Source of the DNA: Corynebacterium atrinae
GTDB lineage: Bacteria > Actinomycetota > Actinomycetes > Mycobacteriales > Mycobacteriaceae
Assembly: GCF_030408455.1 (NCBI RefSeq)
Contig: NZ_CP046977.1
Location: forward strand, 1,860,001-1,924,000
DNA length: 64,000 nt
Direction: 5' to 3'
Under the pieces are notes generated by a model. The model was given only the letters and a program-made list of their open reading frames with translations, made no database searches and had not been told where the DNA came from. How positions within the stretch are numbered: the stretch's first letter is position 1; each line of letters opens with the position of its first letter. The translations under genes were made by a program, and so were the position numbers. Below, piece by piece: positions 27,146-36,089 of this stretch.

Positions 27146-29055
27146 GCCGGGGTTCGGCCGCGGAAGGCTCGCTCGTGGAGTTCCCGGCGCGCCTGCTCCA
27201 ACGCCACCAGGTCGGCAAACAGGGTGTTGTAGGCCTCCGGGTCATCGGAGGGCCGCATGCGCTGCAAACGTGACTTCAACTGAGCAATGTGGTTGCCCAC
27301 CTGGGCCTCCTGCAGTCGGGACAACACTGAGTCGGTGTATTCCGCCCGCGCCTCGTCTTCGACCAGGATGTCCTCGACGGCCAGCTCGGACACCAACTGA
27401 CGGCCCGCGAGATCGGCCATGTCGCCCGCTACGGTGGCGATCCAGTCCACGCCGGTGTGCGCAGCTGCGCACCCGCCGTTGTTCTCAATGGCCTGACGAA
27501 CCATGCGATACGCCGGGTGGGTGTACGCATCCCGGCTGATCCCGTCGTAGTACGAACCTGCGAGCTCCGGATACTGCAGCGCTAATTTCAGAGATTCCCG
27601 CTCGGGCCACAAGAACGAATCACGGGGGTTGGGCAGCGGCATCGTCGGAGTGGTCTGCACCGGCGCGGACTGATCGCTATCAAATCGAGTAGCGCGGCGC
27701 TGCTTCATCTCCGGCTTGGGGCGGCGCGCCTCCTCCCGGACTTGTTGCAGTACCTCGTCGGTGTTGGACCAACCGATCCAGCCCGCCAGTTGGCGGGCGT
27801 ATTCCGTCTGCAGGACGGAGTCTTTGATGCCTGCGACGACGGGGACGGTGCGTCGCAAAGCTTGGAGGCGCCCTTCGACGGTGTCGAGATTGTGCTCCCG
27901 CAACATGGACTCGACGACGAATTGGAACATGGGGATGCGGTCGGCGACGAGATCGCGGACGGCGGCCTCGCCCTTCTCCAGGCGCAGGTCACAGGGGTCC
28001 ATACCGTCGGGGGCAACCGCCACGAAGGACTGGCCGGTGAACTTCTGGTCCCCCTCGAAGGCACGCATGGCCGCCTTCTGGCCGGCCTCATCGCCGTCGA
28101 AGGTGTAGATGAGCTCGCCGCGGAAGTAGTTATCGTCAAGCATGAGGCGCCGCAGGATCTGCAGGTGCTCCTCGCCGAAGGCAGTGCCACACGCGGCGAC
28201 GGCAGTGGTGACGCCAGCGGCGTGCATGGCCATGACGTCGGTGTATCCCTCGACCACTACCGCCTGGTGCCCCGCCGCGATGTGCTTTTTTGCCACGTCC
28301 AGGCCGAAGAGCACCTTGGACTTGTGATAGAGCATCGTGTCCGAGGTGTTCATGTACTTGCCCATGTTGTCATCATCAAAAAGCTTGCGAGCCCCAAAGC
28401 CGATGACGTTGCCCGAGAGGTCCTTGATCGGCCACAGCAGGCGCCGATGGAAACGGTCGATCGGCCCGCGCTGGCCCATCTTAGACAGGCCCGCCGCTTC
28501 CAGTTCCTTGAACTCGAAGCCCTTGCGCAGCAGGTGCTTGGTTAACGTGTCCCAGCCTTCGGGGGCATAGCCGCATTCGAAGGCGTAAATGTGCTCCTGC
28601 GAGAACCCGCGATCGAGCAGAAACTCGCGCGCCTTCTGCGCCCCCGGGGTTTCCAACTGCTCGCGGTAGAACTGATGGGCTGCGCGGTTGGCATCAATGA
28701 GCCGCTTACGGGTACCCGGCTCCTCACGACGCGCCCCCGTCGTACCCCCTTGGTAGTTAATGGTGTACCCGATTTCCTGGGCGACCTGCTCCACCGCCTC
28801 GGGAAAGGAAATGTGCTCCATCTCCATGAGGAACGTGAACACATCACCGCCCTTACCAGTGGAAAAGCAGTGAAAATAGCCACGGTTAGGCCGCACGTGG
28901 AAGGACGGCGTCTTCTCGTCCTTGAACGGACTCAAACCCTTCAGGGAATCGGCACCACCGGGCTTGAGCTGGACGTACTCGCCAACAATCTCCTCGATCG
29001 CAGCGCGCTCACGGATCGCCTGAATATCACTCTCCGGAATGCGTCCCTTAGCCAT
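27142..29055 (-). CDS. dnaG: DNA primase
   Basis: 637 residues with full DnaG layout: N-terminal CHC2-type region (about 38–75), Toprim domain with VVVEGYTDVMAMHAAG and YTFDGDEAGQKAAMRA, and a C-terminal helicase-binding domain. It makes RNA primers at the fork. The zinc ribbon has changed: the usual CPFH…CFGC positions are SPFK (S42, K45) and CFST (C63, T66), so three of four zinc ligands are missing, while the surrounding DEKTPSFHV and GGDVFTFLM motifs are intact. Toprim acids are present. Confidence 0.96.
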   Translation of the reverse strand: MAKGRIPESDIQAIRERAAIEEIVGEYVQLKPGGADSLKGLSPFKDEKTPSFHVRPNRGYFHCFSTGKGGDVFTFLMEMEHISFPEAVEQVAQEIGYTINYQGGTTGARREEPGTRKRLIDANRAAHQFYREQLETPGAQKAREFLLDRGFSQEHIYAFECGYAPEGWDTLTKHLLRKGFEFKELEAAGLSKMGQRGPIDRFHRRLLWPIKDLSGNVIGFGARKLFDDDNMGKYMNTSDTMLYHKSKVLFGLDVAKKHIAAGHQAVVVEGYTDVMAMHAAGVTTAVAACGTAFGEEHLQILRRLMLDDNYFRGELIYTFDGDEAGQKAAMRAFEGDQKFTGQSFVAVAPDGMDPCDLRLEKGEAAVRDLVADRIPMFQFVVESMLREHNLDTVEGRLQALRRTVPVVAGIKDSVLQTEYARQLAGWIGWSNTDEVLQQVREEARRPKPEMKQRRATRFDSDQSAPVQTTPTMPLPNPRDSFLWPERESLKLALQYPELAGSYYDGISRDAYTHPAYRMVRQAIENNGGCAAAHTGVDWIATVAGDMADLAGRQLVSELAVEDILVEDEARAEYTDSVLSRLQEAQVGNHIAQLKSRLQRMRPSDDPEAYNTLFADLVALEQARRELHERAFRGRTPA

Positions 29056-29107
29056 AACGAACAGGGTACCGCGCAGGTCAAACTAGTGCCTTCGTTAGGA
29101 TCGACCC

Positions 29108-29533
29108 GTGAAGAAGAACTCCACCCTCGCCGTCGCAGGCGCCATCGTGCTCGCCGTCGGCGCCGCCTGGTTCGGCGTCGATCTCACCACATCACCCCAG
29201 CGTATCGACGCCCCCGCCAGCACCAGCGGGCTCTCCACCTGTCCGGTGGACAGCCTCCCGGACCAGGCCCCGCCCGTCATCGATGACATCCTCGCCGGCG
29301 GGCCCTACGAGTATCCCGGCGAGGACGGCGGTCACTTCGGCAATTACGAAGGCGTGCTTCCCGACGAACGCAGCTCCTACTACCGCAGCTTCACCGTAGA
29401 CACCCCTGGCCTGCGGCACCGGGGCGAACGCCGCATCGTCGTCGGCGGAGGCTCGAAGTCAGACCCGGATGTCTGGTACTACAGCGACGACCATTACGGA
29501 TCATTCTGCGAGATCCCGGACGCAGAGAACTAG
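29108..29533 (+). CDS. Secreted guanyl-specific ribonuclease (barnase/RNase Sa type)
   Basis: 141 residues. An N-terminal signal or anchor (KKNSTLAVAGAIVLAVGAAW) is followed by a microbial ribonuclease domain. NYEGVLP gives the catalytic glutamate, TPGLRHRGERR the arginine and DDHYGSF the histidine of the RNase Sa/N1 triad. It should cleave RNA after guanosine outside the cell. No barstar-like inhibitor is adjacent, as expected for a secreted digestive enzyme. GTG at 29108 is the start; two cysteines (near positions 45 and 135) may form a disulphide. Confidence 0.88.
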   Translation: MKKNSTLAVAGAIVLAVGAAWFGVDLTTSPQRIDAPASTSGLSTCPVDSLPDQAPPVIDDILAGGPYEYPGEDGGHFGNYEGVLPDERSSYYRSFTVDTPGLRHRGERRIVVGGGSKSDPDVWYYSDDHYGSFCEIPDAEN

Positions 29534-29556
29534 CAGCGTCCGTGCAGGATGTTGCG

Positions 29557-31308
29557 TCATTGAGTTTTCGGAAGGTAGATGGTGTATCGGATTCCCTTCT
29601 CCTCGAGGAGGTCGAGCAAGGGATCACTAGCACCTAATTGGCTCGTGTGGGCACTGGGATAGAAATGCCAGTGGGCGCCTTTGATCTTTCCGGTTGAGAT
29701 CAGATACGCGTCTGATTCGATCTGCCTCCTGGTAGCAGAGTCAAGGATCTTAGACCCTACTTTTGCCTCATGTGCAATTCCTCTAGCTACGACATCAAAT
29801 CTCCTGATTTGAGGATTACAAACGGTAACGCACCCTTTGGTTGATTCAGAGAATTGAGTTTCCGCCTTAGCGAAGAACCTACTTCGATTTCTTTCTAAAA
29901 AGTCTTCTCCTGCTTTACCGTCAGACATAAACTGAACGGATCTGCCTGATACATGACCAGGTCGATCCAGCAGATTCTCCAATCGGTCGAGATTCATGCG
30001 GCCACTCGTGGCTAGGCGATACAAGCTCTCATCATCAGCCCCTGCCTTCTTCAGCGAATCCCAGCTGTCAGGCGAAATGGATTTCACAACCCTGATCCGA
30101 TCGGGGTCTGGAACATGATTGAGCTGTGAGACAATGCGCGCAACCTGCGGAGCTAAGTGGGGGCTAGTCGAAAGAAACTTCTCTACTTTTCTCGAGATCG
30201 CGGTAACGTCACCGACTATCGGGACGATTCCGACAACATTAACCCCAAGGCCGACCCAGTCTTTGTTGATCGCTGCGACAACCGCATCACGAATGTCCGA
30301 CATCCCGCCAATAATCCAACCGACCACCGGAAGAAAGCTCGCCCCACCGACTGCCAGGTTTCCGGCAAGCCAGGCGATAGAGTCCACCGGCATGGCATCG
30401 CCCGCAAACGCACCCTTGGCGAAGTCCGTGGCGTAGTCCCACCGCGGGACTTTCACATCTTCAAATAGTGGATCTAAACCATCGGAGTGGCGGTTTTCTT
30501 CTTCGTACTTGTCGGTGAATCCATCGCCATCGGTGTCTTCATTGGTGGGATCAGAACCAACCAGGTTGAGCTCTAAGAAATCAGAAAGACCATCTCCATC
30601 GGTGTCTTGGGAATGAGGATCGGTTCCCGAGTTGGCTTCCTCCGCATCCCCTACCCCATCACTATCAGTGTCGCCGAGAGTAGGGATCGAGAATCCGGCA
30701 TAGACTGTTTCATCCGCCTGGTCGTCGCCTACTTCGCCGGCTTCGTCTCCATCAGAAAGGCCGTCGTCGTCGGTATCCGGATTAATCGGGTTGGTGATGA
30801 ACGTTTCTCCCCGTTGTGTTGACCATCCGAGGACCTCTACTTTGTCATTAAGGCCGTCGTCGTCTGAGTCAGCTTTCAAAGGGTCGGAGACACCAGTGTA
30901 AAGCGACGTTTCTGCAAGATTCTCAGCACGCTGACCAGCCTCGACGCCGTCGGTCAGACTATCTCCATCGGTGTCGGGATTTTTAGGATCGGTGACATAG
31001 GTGTAACCGGCAAGTGTCGTCCACCCCTCTTCCTCCACAACATCGGGGATACCGTCACCGTCTGTGTCAAGGTTTGGATCGGCAGGCTCTAGCTGGATGG
31101 GTGCGGCTACCTCAGGAGAAGCTACTTCAGGTGCGTTGGGACGAAAGCTCGGAATAATCGCACTGACTGCTAGAACCGTCACCACGATTGCGGCAGCAAC
31201 TAGTACTTTTGTGGCTGCCACGTGGTTCTTTATCCAACGCTCTATGTGGCTCCGGAGGCTAACAGTTGTCAGATCCTGATCCGACGGCACATCGGTACGA
31301 CTATCCAT
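29557..31308 (-). CDS. Surface protein with calcium repeats and a C-terminal nuclease-toxin-like domain
   Basis: 583 residues in four parts. A cytoplasmic start and one membrane helix (VLVAAAIVVTVLAVSAIIP) anchor it. Seven thrombospondin type 3-like calcium repeats follow (DTDGDGIPD, DTDGDSLTD, DSDDDGLND, DTDDDGLSD, DTDSDGVGD, DTDGDGLSD, DTDGDGFTD). A hydrophobic glycine-rich region with GIVPIVGDV resembles pre-toxin segments. The last ~110 residues (FDVVARGIAHEAKVGS, later AHWHFYPSA) have the E-x-K core of restriction-endonuclease-fold toxins. The whole suggests a contact-dependent DNase. Base composition is more AT-rich than its neighbours. GGAG precedes the ATG at 31308. Confidence 0.75.
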   Translation of the reverse strand: MDSRTDVPSDQDLTTVSLRSHIERWIKNHVAATKVLVAAAIVVTVLAVSAIIPSFRPNAPEVASPEVAAPIQLEPADPNLDTDGDGIPDVVEEEGWTTLAGYTYVTDPKNPDTDGDSLTDGVEAGQRAENLAETSLYTGVSDPLKADSDDDGLNDKVEVLGWSTQRGETFITNPINPDTDDDGLSDGDEAGEVGDDQADETVYAGFSIPTLGDTDSDGVGDAEEANSGTDPHSQDTDGDGLSDFLELNLVGSDPTNEDTDGDGFTDKYEEENRHSDGLDPLFEDVKVPRWDYATDFAKGAFAGDAMPVDSIAWLAGNLAVGGASFLPVVGWIIGGMSDIRDAVVAAINKDWVGLGVNVVGIVPIVGDVTAISRKVEKFLSTSPHLAPQVARIVSQLNHVPDPDRIRVVKSISPDSWDSLKKAGADDESLYRLATSGRMNLDRLENLLDRPGHVSGRSVQFMSDGKAGEDFLERNRSRFFAKAETQFSESTKGCVTVCNPQIRRFDVVARGIAHEAKVGSKILDSATRRQIESDAYLISTGKIKGAHWHFYPSAHTSQLGASDPLLDLLEEKGIRYTIYLPKTQ

Positions 31309-31405
31309 TCGGGTCTCCACTAAGAAAACGGGGTTGCCGCCGGCTGGCCGTGCTCATCCCCTCATCGATACTGGCAATTCCGCAGATACTACCGCACCAC
31401 GCGGT

Positions 31406-31426
31406 GAATTGTTTTAGAATCAATTC
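31406..31426. promoter_or_regulatory. Palindrome upstream of the nuclease-toxin-like gene
   Basis: GAATTG and CAATTC form a perfect inverted repeat separated by nine AT-rich bases, about 100 bases upstream of the surface-protein start and 55 bases downstream of the dgt stop. It could be an operator; nothing else supports this. Confidence 0.3.
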
Positions 31427-31480
31427 AAAAGGTGCGCGGCATCATTCGTGAAACCTAGAGCGCTCAGTCAAATGGAGCTT

Positions 31481-32761
31481 TTAATCCATAAACGCAGCCA
31501 GATCAGCCGATCGCTTTGCCATCCGTTCCAGCCGCGATTCGGTCATGGAGGCAATCTGGTCGATGACGACTCGTTGGCGAGCGGCATCGGTTTCGGCTTC
31601 TTCCCACCATTGGCGGAACATGGGGTCGAGAGATCCAGGGGCACCGGCAGTGAGGTAGTCGAAGACACGATAGATGCGCTCGCGTTGGCGGTCCTGGCGG
31701 GCCAGGTGCGCGGGTTTGTCCATGACGTAGAGCACGGCGATGGTCTTCAGCAGTGTCACTTCGGCGAGGGCTTGGGGTGGCACAATCAGTTCACCGTGGT
31801 AGCGGCCGAGAGTCGTTCCGCCTATCGACGCCCCCTCTAGTGTTGCCTGCACCGTCGCCCCGACATAGCGTCCCACCAGCTCCGAGGTCATCTTTTTTAG
31901 GCCTGCGTAGCCGCGCAGGGTTTCGTCGAAGTCGGCGGCCGAAGCGACGACGGAGAGCTGGCGGAGGGAATCGGCGGCGTCGAGAAGCTCTTCGGGGGTG
32001 CCGCCGAAGGCGCGGGCACCCTTTTCCGCGAGGGCGGCGAGCTCGACGAGATCCCAGAGGACGTGGAGGTTGATGCGGCCGGAGACGATGCCGTCTTCGA
32101 CGTCGTGAACGGAATAGGCGATATCGTCTGACCAGTCCATGGCCTGGGCTTCCATCGCAGGACGCTCGTCGGTGTGGCCTTCGCGCAGCCAAGCGAGGAT
32201 CTCGGCGTCCTCGTCGTAGCAGCCGTATTTGCGGTTGATGCTGCCGTCGGAGTTGGTGCGGGTGCGCGGATACTTACAAGCTGCATCGAGGGCGGCTCGA
32301 GTGAGGTTGAGACCAAAACTTTCGCCGGAGGGGGAGACGATTTTCGGCTCGAGGCGAGTGAGGATGCGCAGGGTCTGGGCATTTCCCTCGAAGCCGCCGC
32401 AATCGCCGGCGACCTCGTTGAGTGCGACCTCGCCGTTGTGACCGTACGGCGGGTGTCCAATGTCGTGGGTGAGCCCGGCCATTTCACAGAGATCGGGATC
32501 CAAACCGAGACCGGTGCCAATCCCGCGGGAAATTTGCGCGACCTCCAGCGAATGCGTCAAGCGGGTGCGCGGGGTGTCCCCGTCGCGGGGGCCGACGACC
32601 TGGGTTTTATCGGCTAGCCGACGCAGGGCCGCAGAATGCAGCACCCGGGCCCGGTCGCGCCCAAAGGCACCGCGGTGGTCCGGAGTGCCGTTCGCTAAAT
32701 CGCTGCCCTTGGGGGCCTCGGCGAACCGGCGGGCGGTGTCGGCGGCATTATAGAGGTACAT
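31481..32761 (-). CDS. dgt: dNTP triphosphohydrolase, dGTPase type
   Basis: 426 residues of the HD-domain dGTPase family. TRLTHSLEVAQISRGIG, LTHDIGHPPYGHNGE and MDWSDDIAYSVHDVEDG supply the metal-binding histidines and aspartates; EGNAQTLRILTRLE is family-specific. It cleaves dNTPs to nucleoside and triphosphate, controlling dNTP pools. AAGGAG sits 4 bases before the ATG at 32761. Mycobacteria also carry it near dnaG, as here. Confidence 0.93.
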   Translation of the reverse strand: MYLYNAADTARRFAEAPKGSDLANGTPDHRGAFGRDRARVLHSAALRRLADKTQVVGPRDGDTPRTRLTHSLEVAQISRGIGTGLGLDPDLCEMAGLTHDIGHPPYGHNGEVALNEVAGDCGGFEGNAQTLRILTRLEPKIVSPSGESFGLNLTRAALDAACKYPRTRTNSDGSINRKYGCYDEDAEILAWLREGHTDERPAMEAQAMDWSDDIAYSVHDVEDGIVSGRINLHVLWDLVELAALAEKGARAFGGTPEELLDAADSLRQLSVVASAADFDETLRGYAGLKKMTSELVGRYVGATVQATLEGASIGGTTLGRYHGELIVPPQALAEVTLLKTIAVLYVMDKPAHLARQDRQRERIYRVFDYLTAGAPGSLDPMFRQWWEEAETDAARQRVVIDQIASMTESRLERMAKRSADLAAFMD

Positions 32762-32806
32762 CAGTCTCCTTTAAATCTCGTGCAACCAGCTTATTTGCCG
32801 CGGACC

Positions 32807-33499
32807 TCAGCAAGGATTCTCCCCCGCCGCCTTCTCGGCATCGAGTTGATCGTGACGGGCCTTCCGTGAGGGGCGCAGGGCAGACTGAATCCGCCGAAGC
32901 GCACCTTCCAGTTCCTCTGCCTTGTCGCGTCCGACGAGGAGGGAGGCATCGACGACGGCCAATCCTCCCAGCTCATGCGAGAGAGTTAACCACCACGACG
33001 GACGCGGAAAGCGCGACGGGCTCGTCTGCGTCGGCGAAGCATAAGCATCGATGCCCAGCTCCCGGGCAATCCTCTCCGCCCGCAGGCTGTGGTGGGGATC
33101 GGTGACTACCAAGGTCGGGCCGATATCGGGGCATACGTCAAGCAATGCGCAAAACGACCCCCGGGTGTCATTGCCCCGCCCCACCGCGCTCACCCGCTCG
33201 GCGGGCACGCCGTGATCAATCAGGTACGAACGCCCGACCTCGGCTTCAGTAAAGCGATCGCCGGGGAGATTCCCGCCGACGGGATAGAAATGCTCAACCT
33301 GGCCGGCCTCCCACAGCAGGACGGCGTGGTCGAGGCGGGCAGCGAATTGCCTTGAGGGACGACCATCATATTGGGCCGTACCGAGCACGACCGCGGAGCG
33401 GGCGTGCGGGAGGGGGAAACGGCGGCGTCGATAAGCATGAACGAGGATGCGCGCGGGACCCGCCGCTGCCGCAACTGCCAGGAAATAAAGAGCTTTCAC
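32807..33499 (-). CDS. YdcF/DUF218 family protein
   Basis: 230 residues. AVVLGTAQYDGRPS, PVGGNLPGDRFTEAEVGRSYLI and TLVVTDPHHSLRAERIARELG are the DUF218 segments, as in SanA, ElyC and YdcF, implicated in envelope integrity. An N-terminal hydrophobic stretch (FLAVAAAAGPARILV) may be an anchor. It ends 45 bases before the dgt start and is divergent from the TPM gene. Confidence 0.85.
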   Translation of the reverse strand: MKALYFLAVAAAAGPARILVHAYRRRRFPLPHARSAVVLGTAQYDGRPSRQFAARLDHAVLLWEAGQVEHFYPVGGNLPGDRFTEAEVGRSYLIDHGVPAERVSAVGRGNDTRGSFCALLDVCPDIGPTLVVTDPHHSLRAERIARELGIDAYASPTQTSPSRFPRPSWWLTLSHELGGLAVVDASLLVGRDKAEELEGALRRIQSALRPSRKARHDQLDAEKAAGENPC

Positions 33500-33538
33500 A
33501 TCGGACAGTCTGCCAGGATGGGCGGTAGTCTGGTGCGC

Positions 33539-35575
33539 ATGAAACCCTCGATGCCTCGCCCGAAGATCCTGGCCGCCGCCGCAGCCATTTCTGCCGCTGC
33601 ATTTTTAGGTGGCGCTCCTCTCGCGCTGGCGTTGAGTCCGACGACGGTGCTGGCGCAAGCAGTGGCCGCGGATACGCTCGCACCAGGACATCTGTCGGCA
33701 CCGGTGACGGACGTGTCAGGGGTGCTGGATGCCTCGCAGAGCGCGGACCTGGAATCGAAGATCCAGCAGTACAAGATCGACGGAAAAAAGACCATCTTCG
33801 TCGTGTACCTACCTAGCTTCGGTGACATGTCTCCCGAAGAGTGGACCAAGGCTGCCGTCGAGGCCAATGGTGGCGGAAACACTGGTGTGTTGGCCATCGC
33901 CACCGAGACCCGGCAATTCGGTATCAACGGCGGCTCCCAATGGACGGAGGCTGAGCTCGATGACGTTTACCAAGCCGCTTACCCCGAGCTGGTGAACAGC
34001 AATTGGTATGAGGCCGCCGCGGCAGCCATCGGCGGCGCATCCTCCTCGGGCGAGATGTCCGGCGAATCCGCTGCGTGGCTCGCCGGTGGAGCGGGAGCTG
34101 CCGTCGCTGCCGGCGGAGGCGTTTGGGCGTATACCCGCCGCAAGCGGAAGGCTACCGATGCGGCCGTGCTGGAGGATTCCCGCACCATCGACCCCTCCGA
34201 TACTCGCCGCATGCTCGAGCTGCCGATGGAAACCCTCGAGCACCGCGCGCAGGAAGAACTTGTCTCCACCGACGAATCGATCCGTCGCGGCCGCGAGGAA
34301 CTTGACCTGGCTATTTCCGAGTTCGGGCCCGAGCGCACCCGTTCCTTTACCCGCGCTATGAACCACTCGACGACGACGATGCAGAAAGCTTTTGCCCTGC
34401 AGCAACGACTCAATGATTCCATCCCGGAGACTCCTGCCGAGCGGCGCGCGATGCTCGTAGACATCATCTCCTCCTGCGGACAGGCCGATCGCGCGCTCGA
34501 CGCCGAAGCTGACGCCTTCGCCGAGATGCGTAACCTCTTGGCCACCGCCGACGTCAAAATTGGCGAGCTCACGCAGCGCACCATCGACCTCCGCGCTCGC
34601 CTCCCGCTGGCTACCGACACCATGGCTCAGCTGCGCGAACGATACACCCCTGAGGTGCTGGCCAGCGTCAACGACAATCTCGAGATGGCCTCCGCCTCCC
34701 TCGACGAAGCCGAGGGAGCCTTGGGCTCCGCCCGAGACCTGGAAGCCAAGCCAGCCGGCGAGCAGGGAGGGTTGGTCGAGGCCATCCGCCACTCCGAGCA
34801 CGCAATCGAGGTTGCCGATCGTCTGCTCAATGGCATCGAACACGCCGATGAGAACATCAACACCGCCCGCGCCAACGTCGGCGCCCTCATTGAGGAAGTC
34901 GAGCAGGAAATCGGGGAGGCGGGCGATCTCAAGCGCCGCGGCACCTCCCAGGGTGCACCCGCCGATTGGAACAAACTTGATAGCGTCGTCGGCCGAGCCA
35001 TCGCCGCCCTCGACCAGGCCCGTACGACCGCGGCCTCCGATCCGCTGGGTACCTACACTGCCCTGACTGCCATCGACGCTGAACTCGACGAGCAATTGGA
35101 TACCGTCCGCGAAACCACCGCCAACCAGGAACGTCAGCTCCAGATCCTGGCCAAGCAGCTCAACTCCGCAGCCGCCACTATCCAAGGCGCGGAGGACCTC
35201 ATCGCCTCCCGCGGCCGCGTGGTCAAAGCCCAGGCCCGCACGTACCTCGCGGACGCCAAACGCCTTCAAGCCCAGGCGATTCAGCAGCGCACAACCAACA
35301 CTCGTGGCGCCATTGAAGCAGCCCGCCAATCAACCGCCGCGGCGCAACACGCTTCTAAGCAGGCCCAATCCGACGTCGATGACTACCAGCGCCGCCAGTA
35401 CTCCAACCGCGGTGGAGGCTCCAACATGGGCGGCATCGTCACCGGCATGGTGATCAACGAGATTCTTTCCGGCGGTGGCCGCGGCGGAGGATTTGGTGGC
35501 GGCTTCGGTGGCGGCTTTGGCGGCGGAGGCTTCGGTGGCGGTGGAGGCGGCGGCTTCCGCGGCGGGTCTTTCTAG
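33539..35575 (+). CDS. TPM-domain membrane protein with coiled coil and glycine-rich tail
   Basis: 678 residues. A signal peptide (about 1–40, LAAAAAISAAAFLGGAPLALA) precedes a TPM (YgcG/Psb32-type) domain at about 55–165, with DVSGVLDASQSADLESKIQQY and TGVLAIATETRQFGINGG. A membrane helix (WLAGGAGAAVAAGGGVWAY) then leads to about 400 residues of glutamate/alanine-rich coiled coil in the cytoplasm and a terminal glycine/phenylalanine run (GGGFGGGFGG repeats). TPM proteins act in membrane-protein or phospholipid-linked maintenance. TAGTCT 8 bases before the ATG at 33539 suggests a leaderless message. Confidence 0.88.
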   Translation: MKPSMPRPKILAAAAAISAAAFLGGAPLALALSPTTVLAQAVAADTLAPGHLSAPVTDVSGVLDASQSADLESKIQQYKIDGKKTIFVVYLPSFGDMSPEEWTKAAVEANGGGNTGVLAIATETRQFGINGGSQWTEAELDDVYQAAYPELVNSNWYEAAAAAIGGASSSGEMSGESAAWLAGGAGAAVAAGGGVWAYTRRKRKATDAAVLEDSRTIDPSDTRRMLELPMETLEHRAQEELVSTDESIRRGREELDLAISEFGPERTRSFTRAMNHSTTTMQKAFALQQRLNDSIPETPAERRAMLVDIISSCGQADRALDAEADAFAEMRNLLATADVKIGELTQRTIDLRARLPLATDTMAQLRERYTPEVLASVNDNLEMASASLDEAEGALGSARDLEAKPAGEQGGLVEAIRHSEHAIEVADRLLNGIEHADENINTARANVGALIEEVEQEIGEAGDLKRRGTSQGAPADWNKLDSVVGRAIAALDQARTTAASDPLGTYTALTAIDAELDEQLDTVRETTANQERQLQILAKQLNSAAATIQGAEDLIASRGRVVKAQARTYLADAKRLQAQAIQQRTTNTRGAIEAARQSTAAAQHASKQAQSDVDDYQRRQYSNRGGGSNMGGIVTGMVINEILSGGGRGGGFGGGFGGGFGGGGFGGGGGGGFRGGSF

Positions 35576-35606
35576 TCCGACCACCACTGACGGCACCAGA
35601 TGGAAC

Positions 35607-36080
35607 CTACACCCGCGGTCGGCGGACCGGGGAATCCACCAGGACGCATCCCCAGCTGAGGAACACCGCGTCGACGGTGGGCAGTGAGGCGTAGACGGGT
35701 CCGGGTCGGAACTGGACCTTTCCGCTAATCAGCGGGCTGACGTAGGCAACAACGCCCTGCTCACCGACGATGTAGCGTTCTTTGCGCCAGATGCTGGTGC
35801 GACGGAGTTCGTAGGCTCGGCCGTCGCAGAGCGCATGGAGGACGCCGACGGTGAAGCCGGCTTGGGCGAGGGTGAACACGCGGCCGTCGCCGGTGGTGGC
35901 GCGGGCCCGGAATTTACGGGGGCCCGGTACGGACTCGACGAGGAGGCGCTCGGAATCGCAGTAGAGGACATCGGAGCGGACGCGGGCGATGGTGTCTCCC
36001 TCCGGGTCGATCAGCTCGTTGCCAATCCACTCCCATAGCCCCTCGGGGGCCGATCCGAAGAACCCCGCCGTGTCCGCCAT
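35607..36080 (-). CDS. Hypothetical protein, glyS-linked
   Basis: 157 residues, mostly predicted β-strands, no signal or membrane segment. Short repeats of tryptophan and basic residues (WEWIGNELIDPEGD, RRTSIWRKERYIV) suggest a β-barrel of the tubby/LURP-one type, but this is not established. It follows the related-looking membrane-anchored gene by 9 bases and is probably part of the glyS transcript. Confidence 0.65.
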   Translation of the reverse strand: MADTAGFFGSAPEGLWEWIGNELIDPEGDTIARVRSDVLYCDSERLLVESVPGPRKFRARATTGDGRVFTLAQAGFTVGVLHALCDGRAYELRRTSIWRKERYIVGEQGVVAYVSPLISGKVQFRPGPVYASLPTVDAVFLSWGCVLVDSPVRRPRV

Positions 36081-36089
36081 GCCGCAGCC

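Noticed and set aside
33809-35329. A 506-codon frame antisense to the TPM gene
   Set aside because: It is a by-product of the alanine/glutamate coiled-coil coding strand; no domain is visible.
35476-35572. Tandem repeat or CRISPR-like array
   Set aside because: It is the glycine-rich coding tail of the TPM protein (GGX codon repeats), without spacers.
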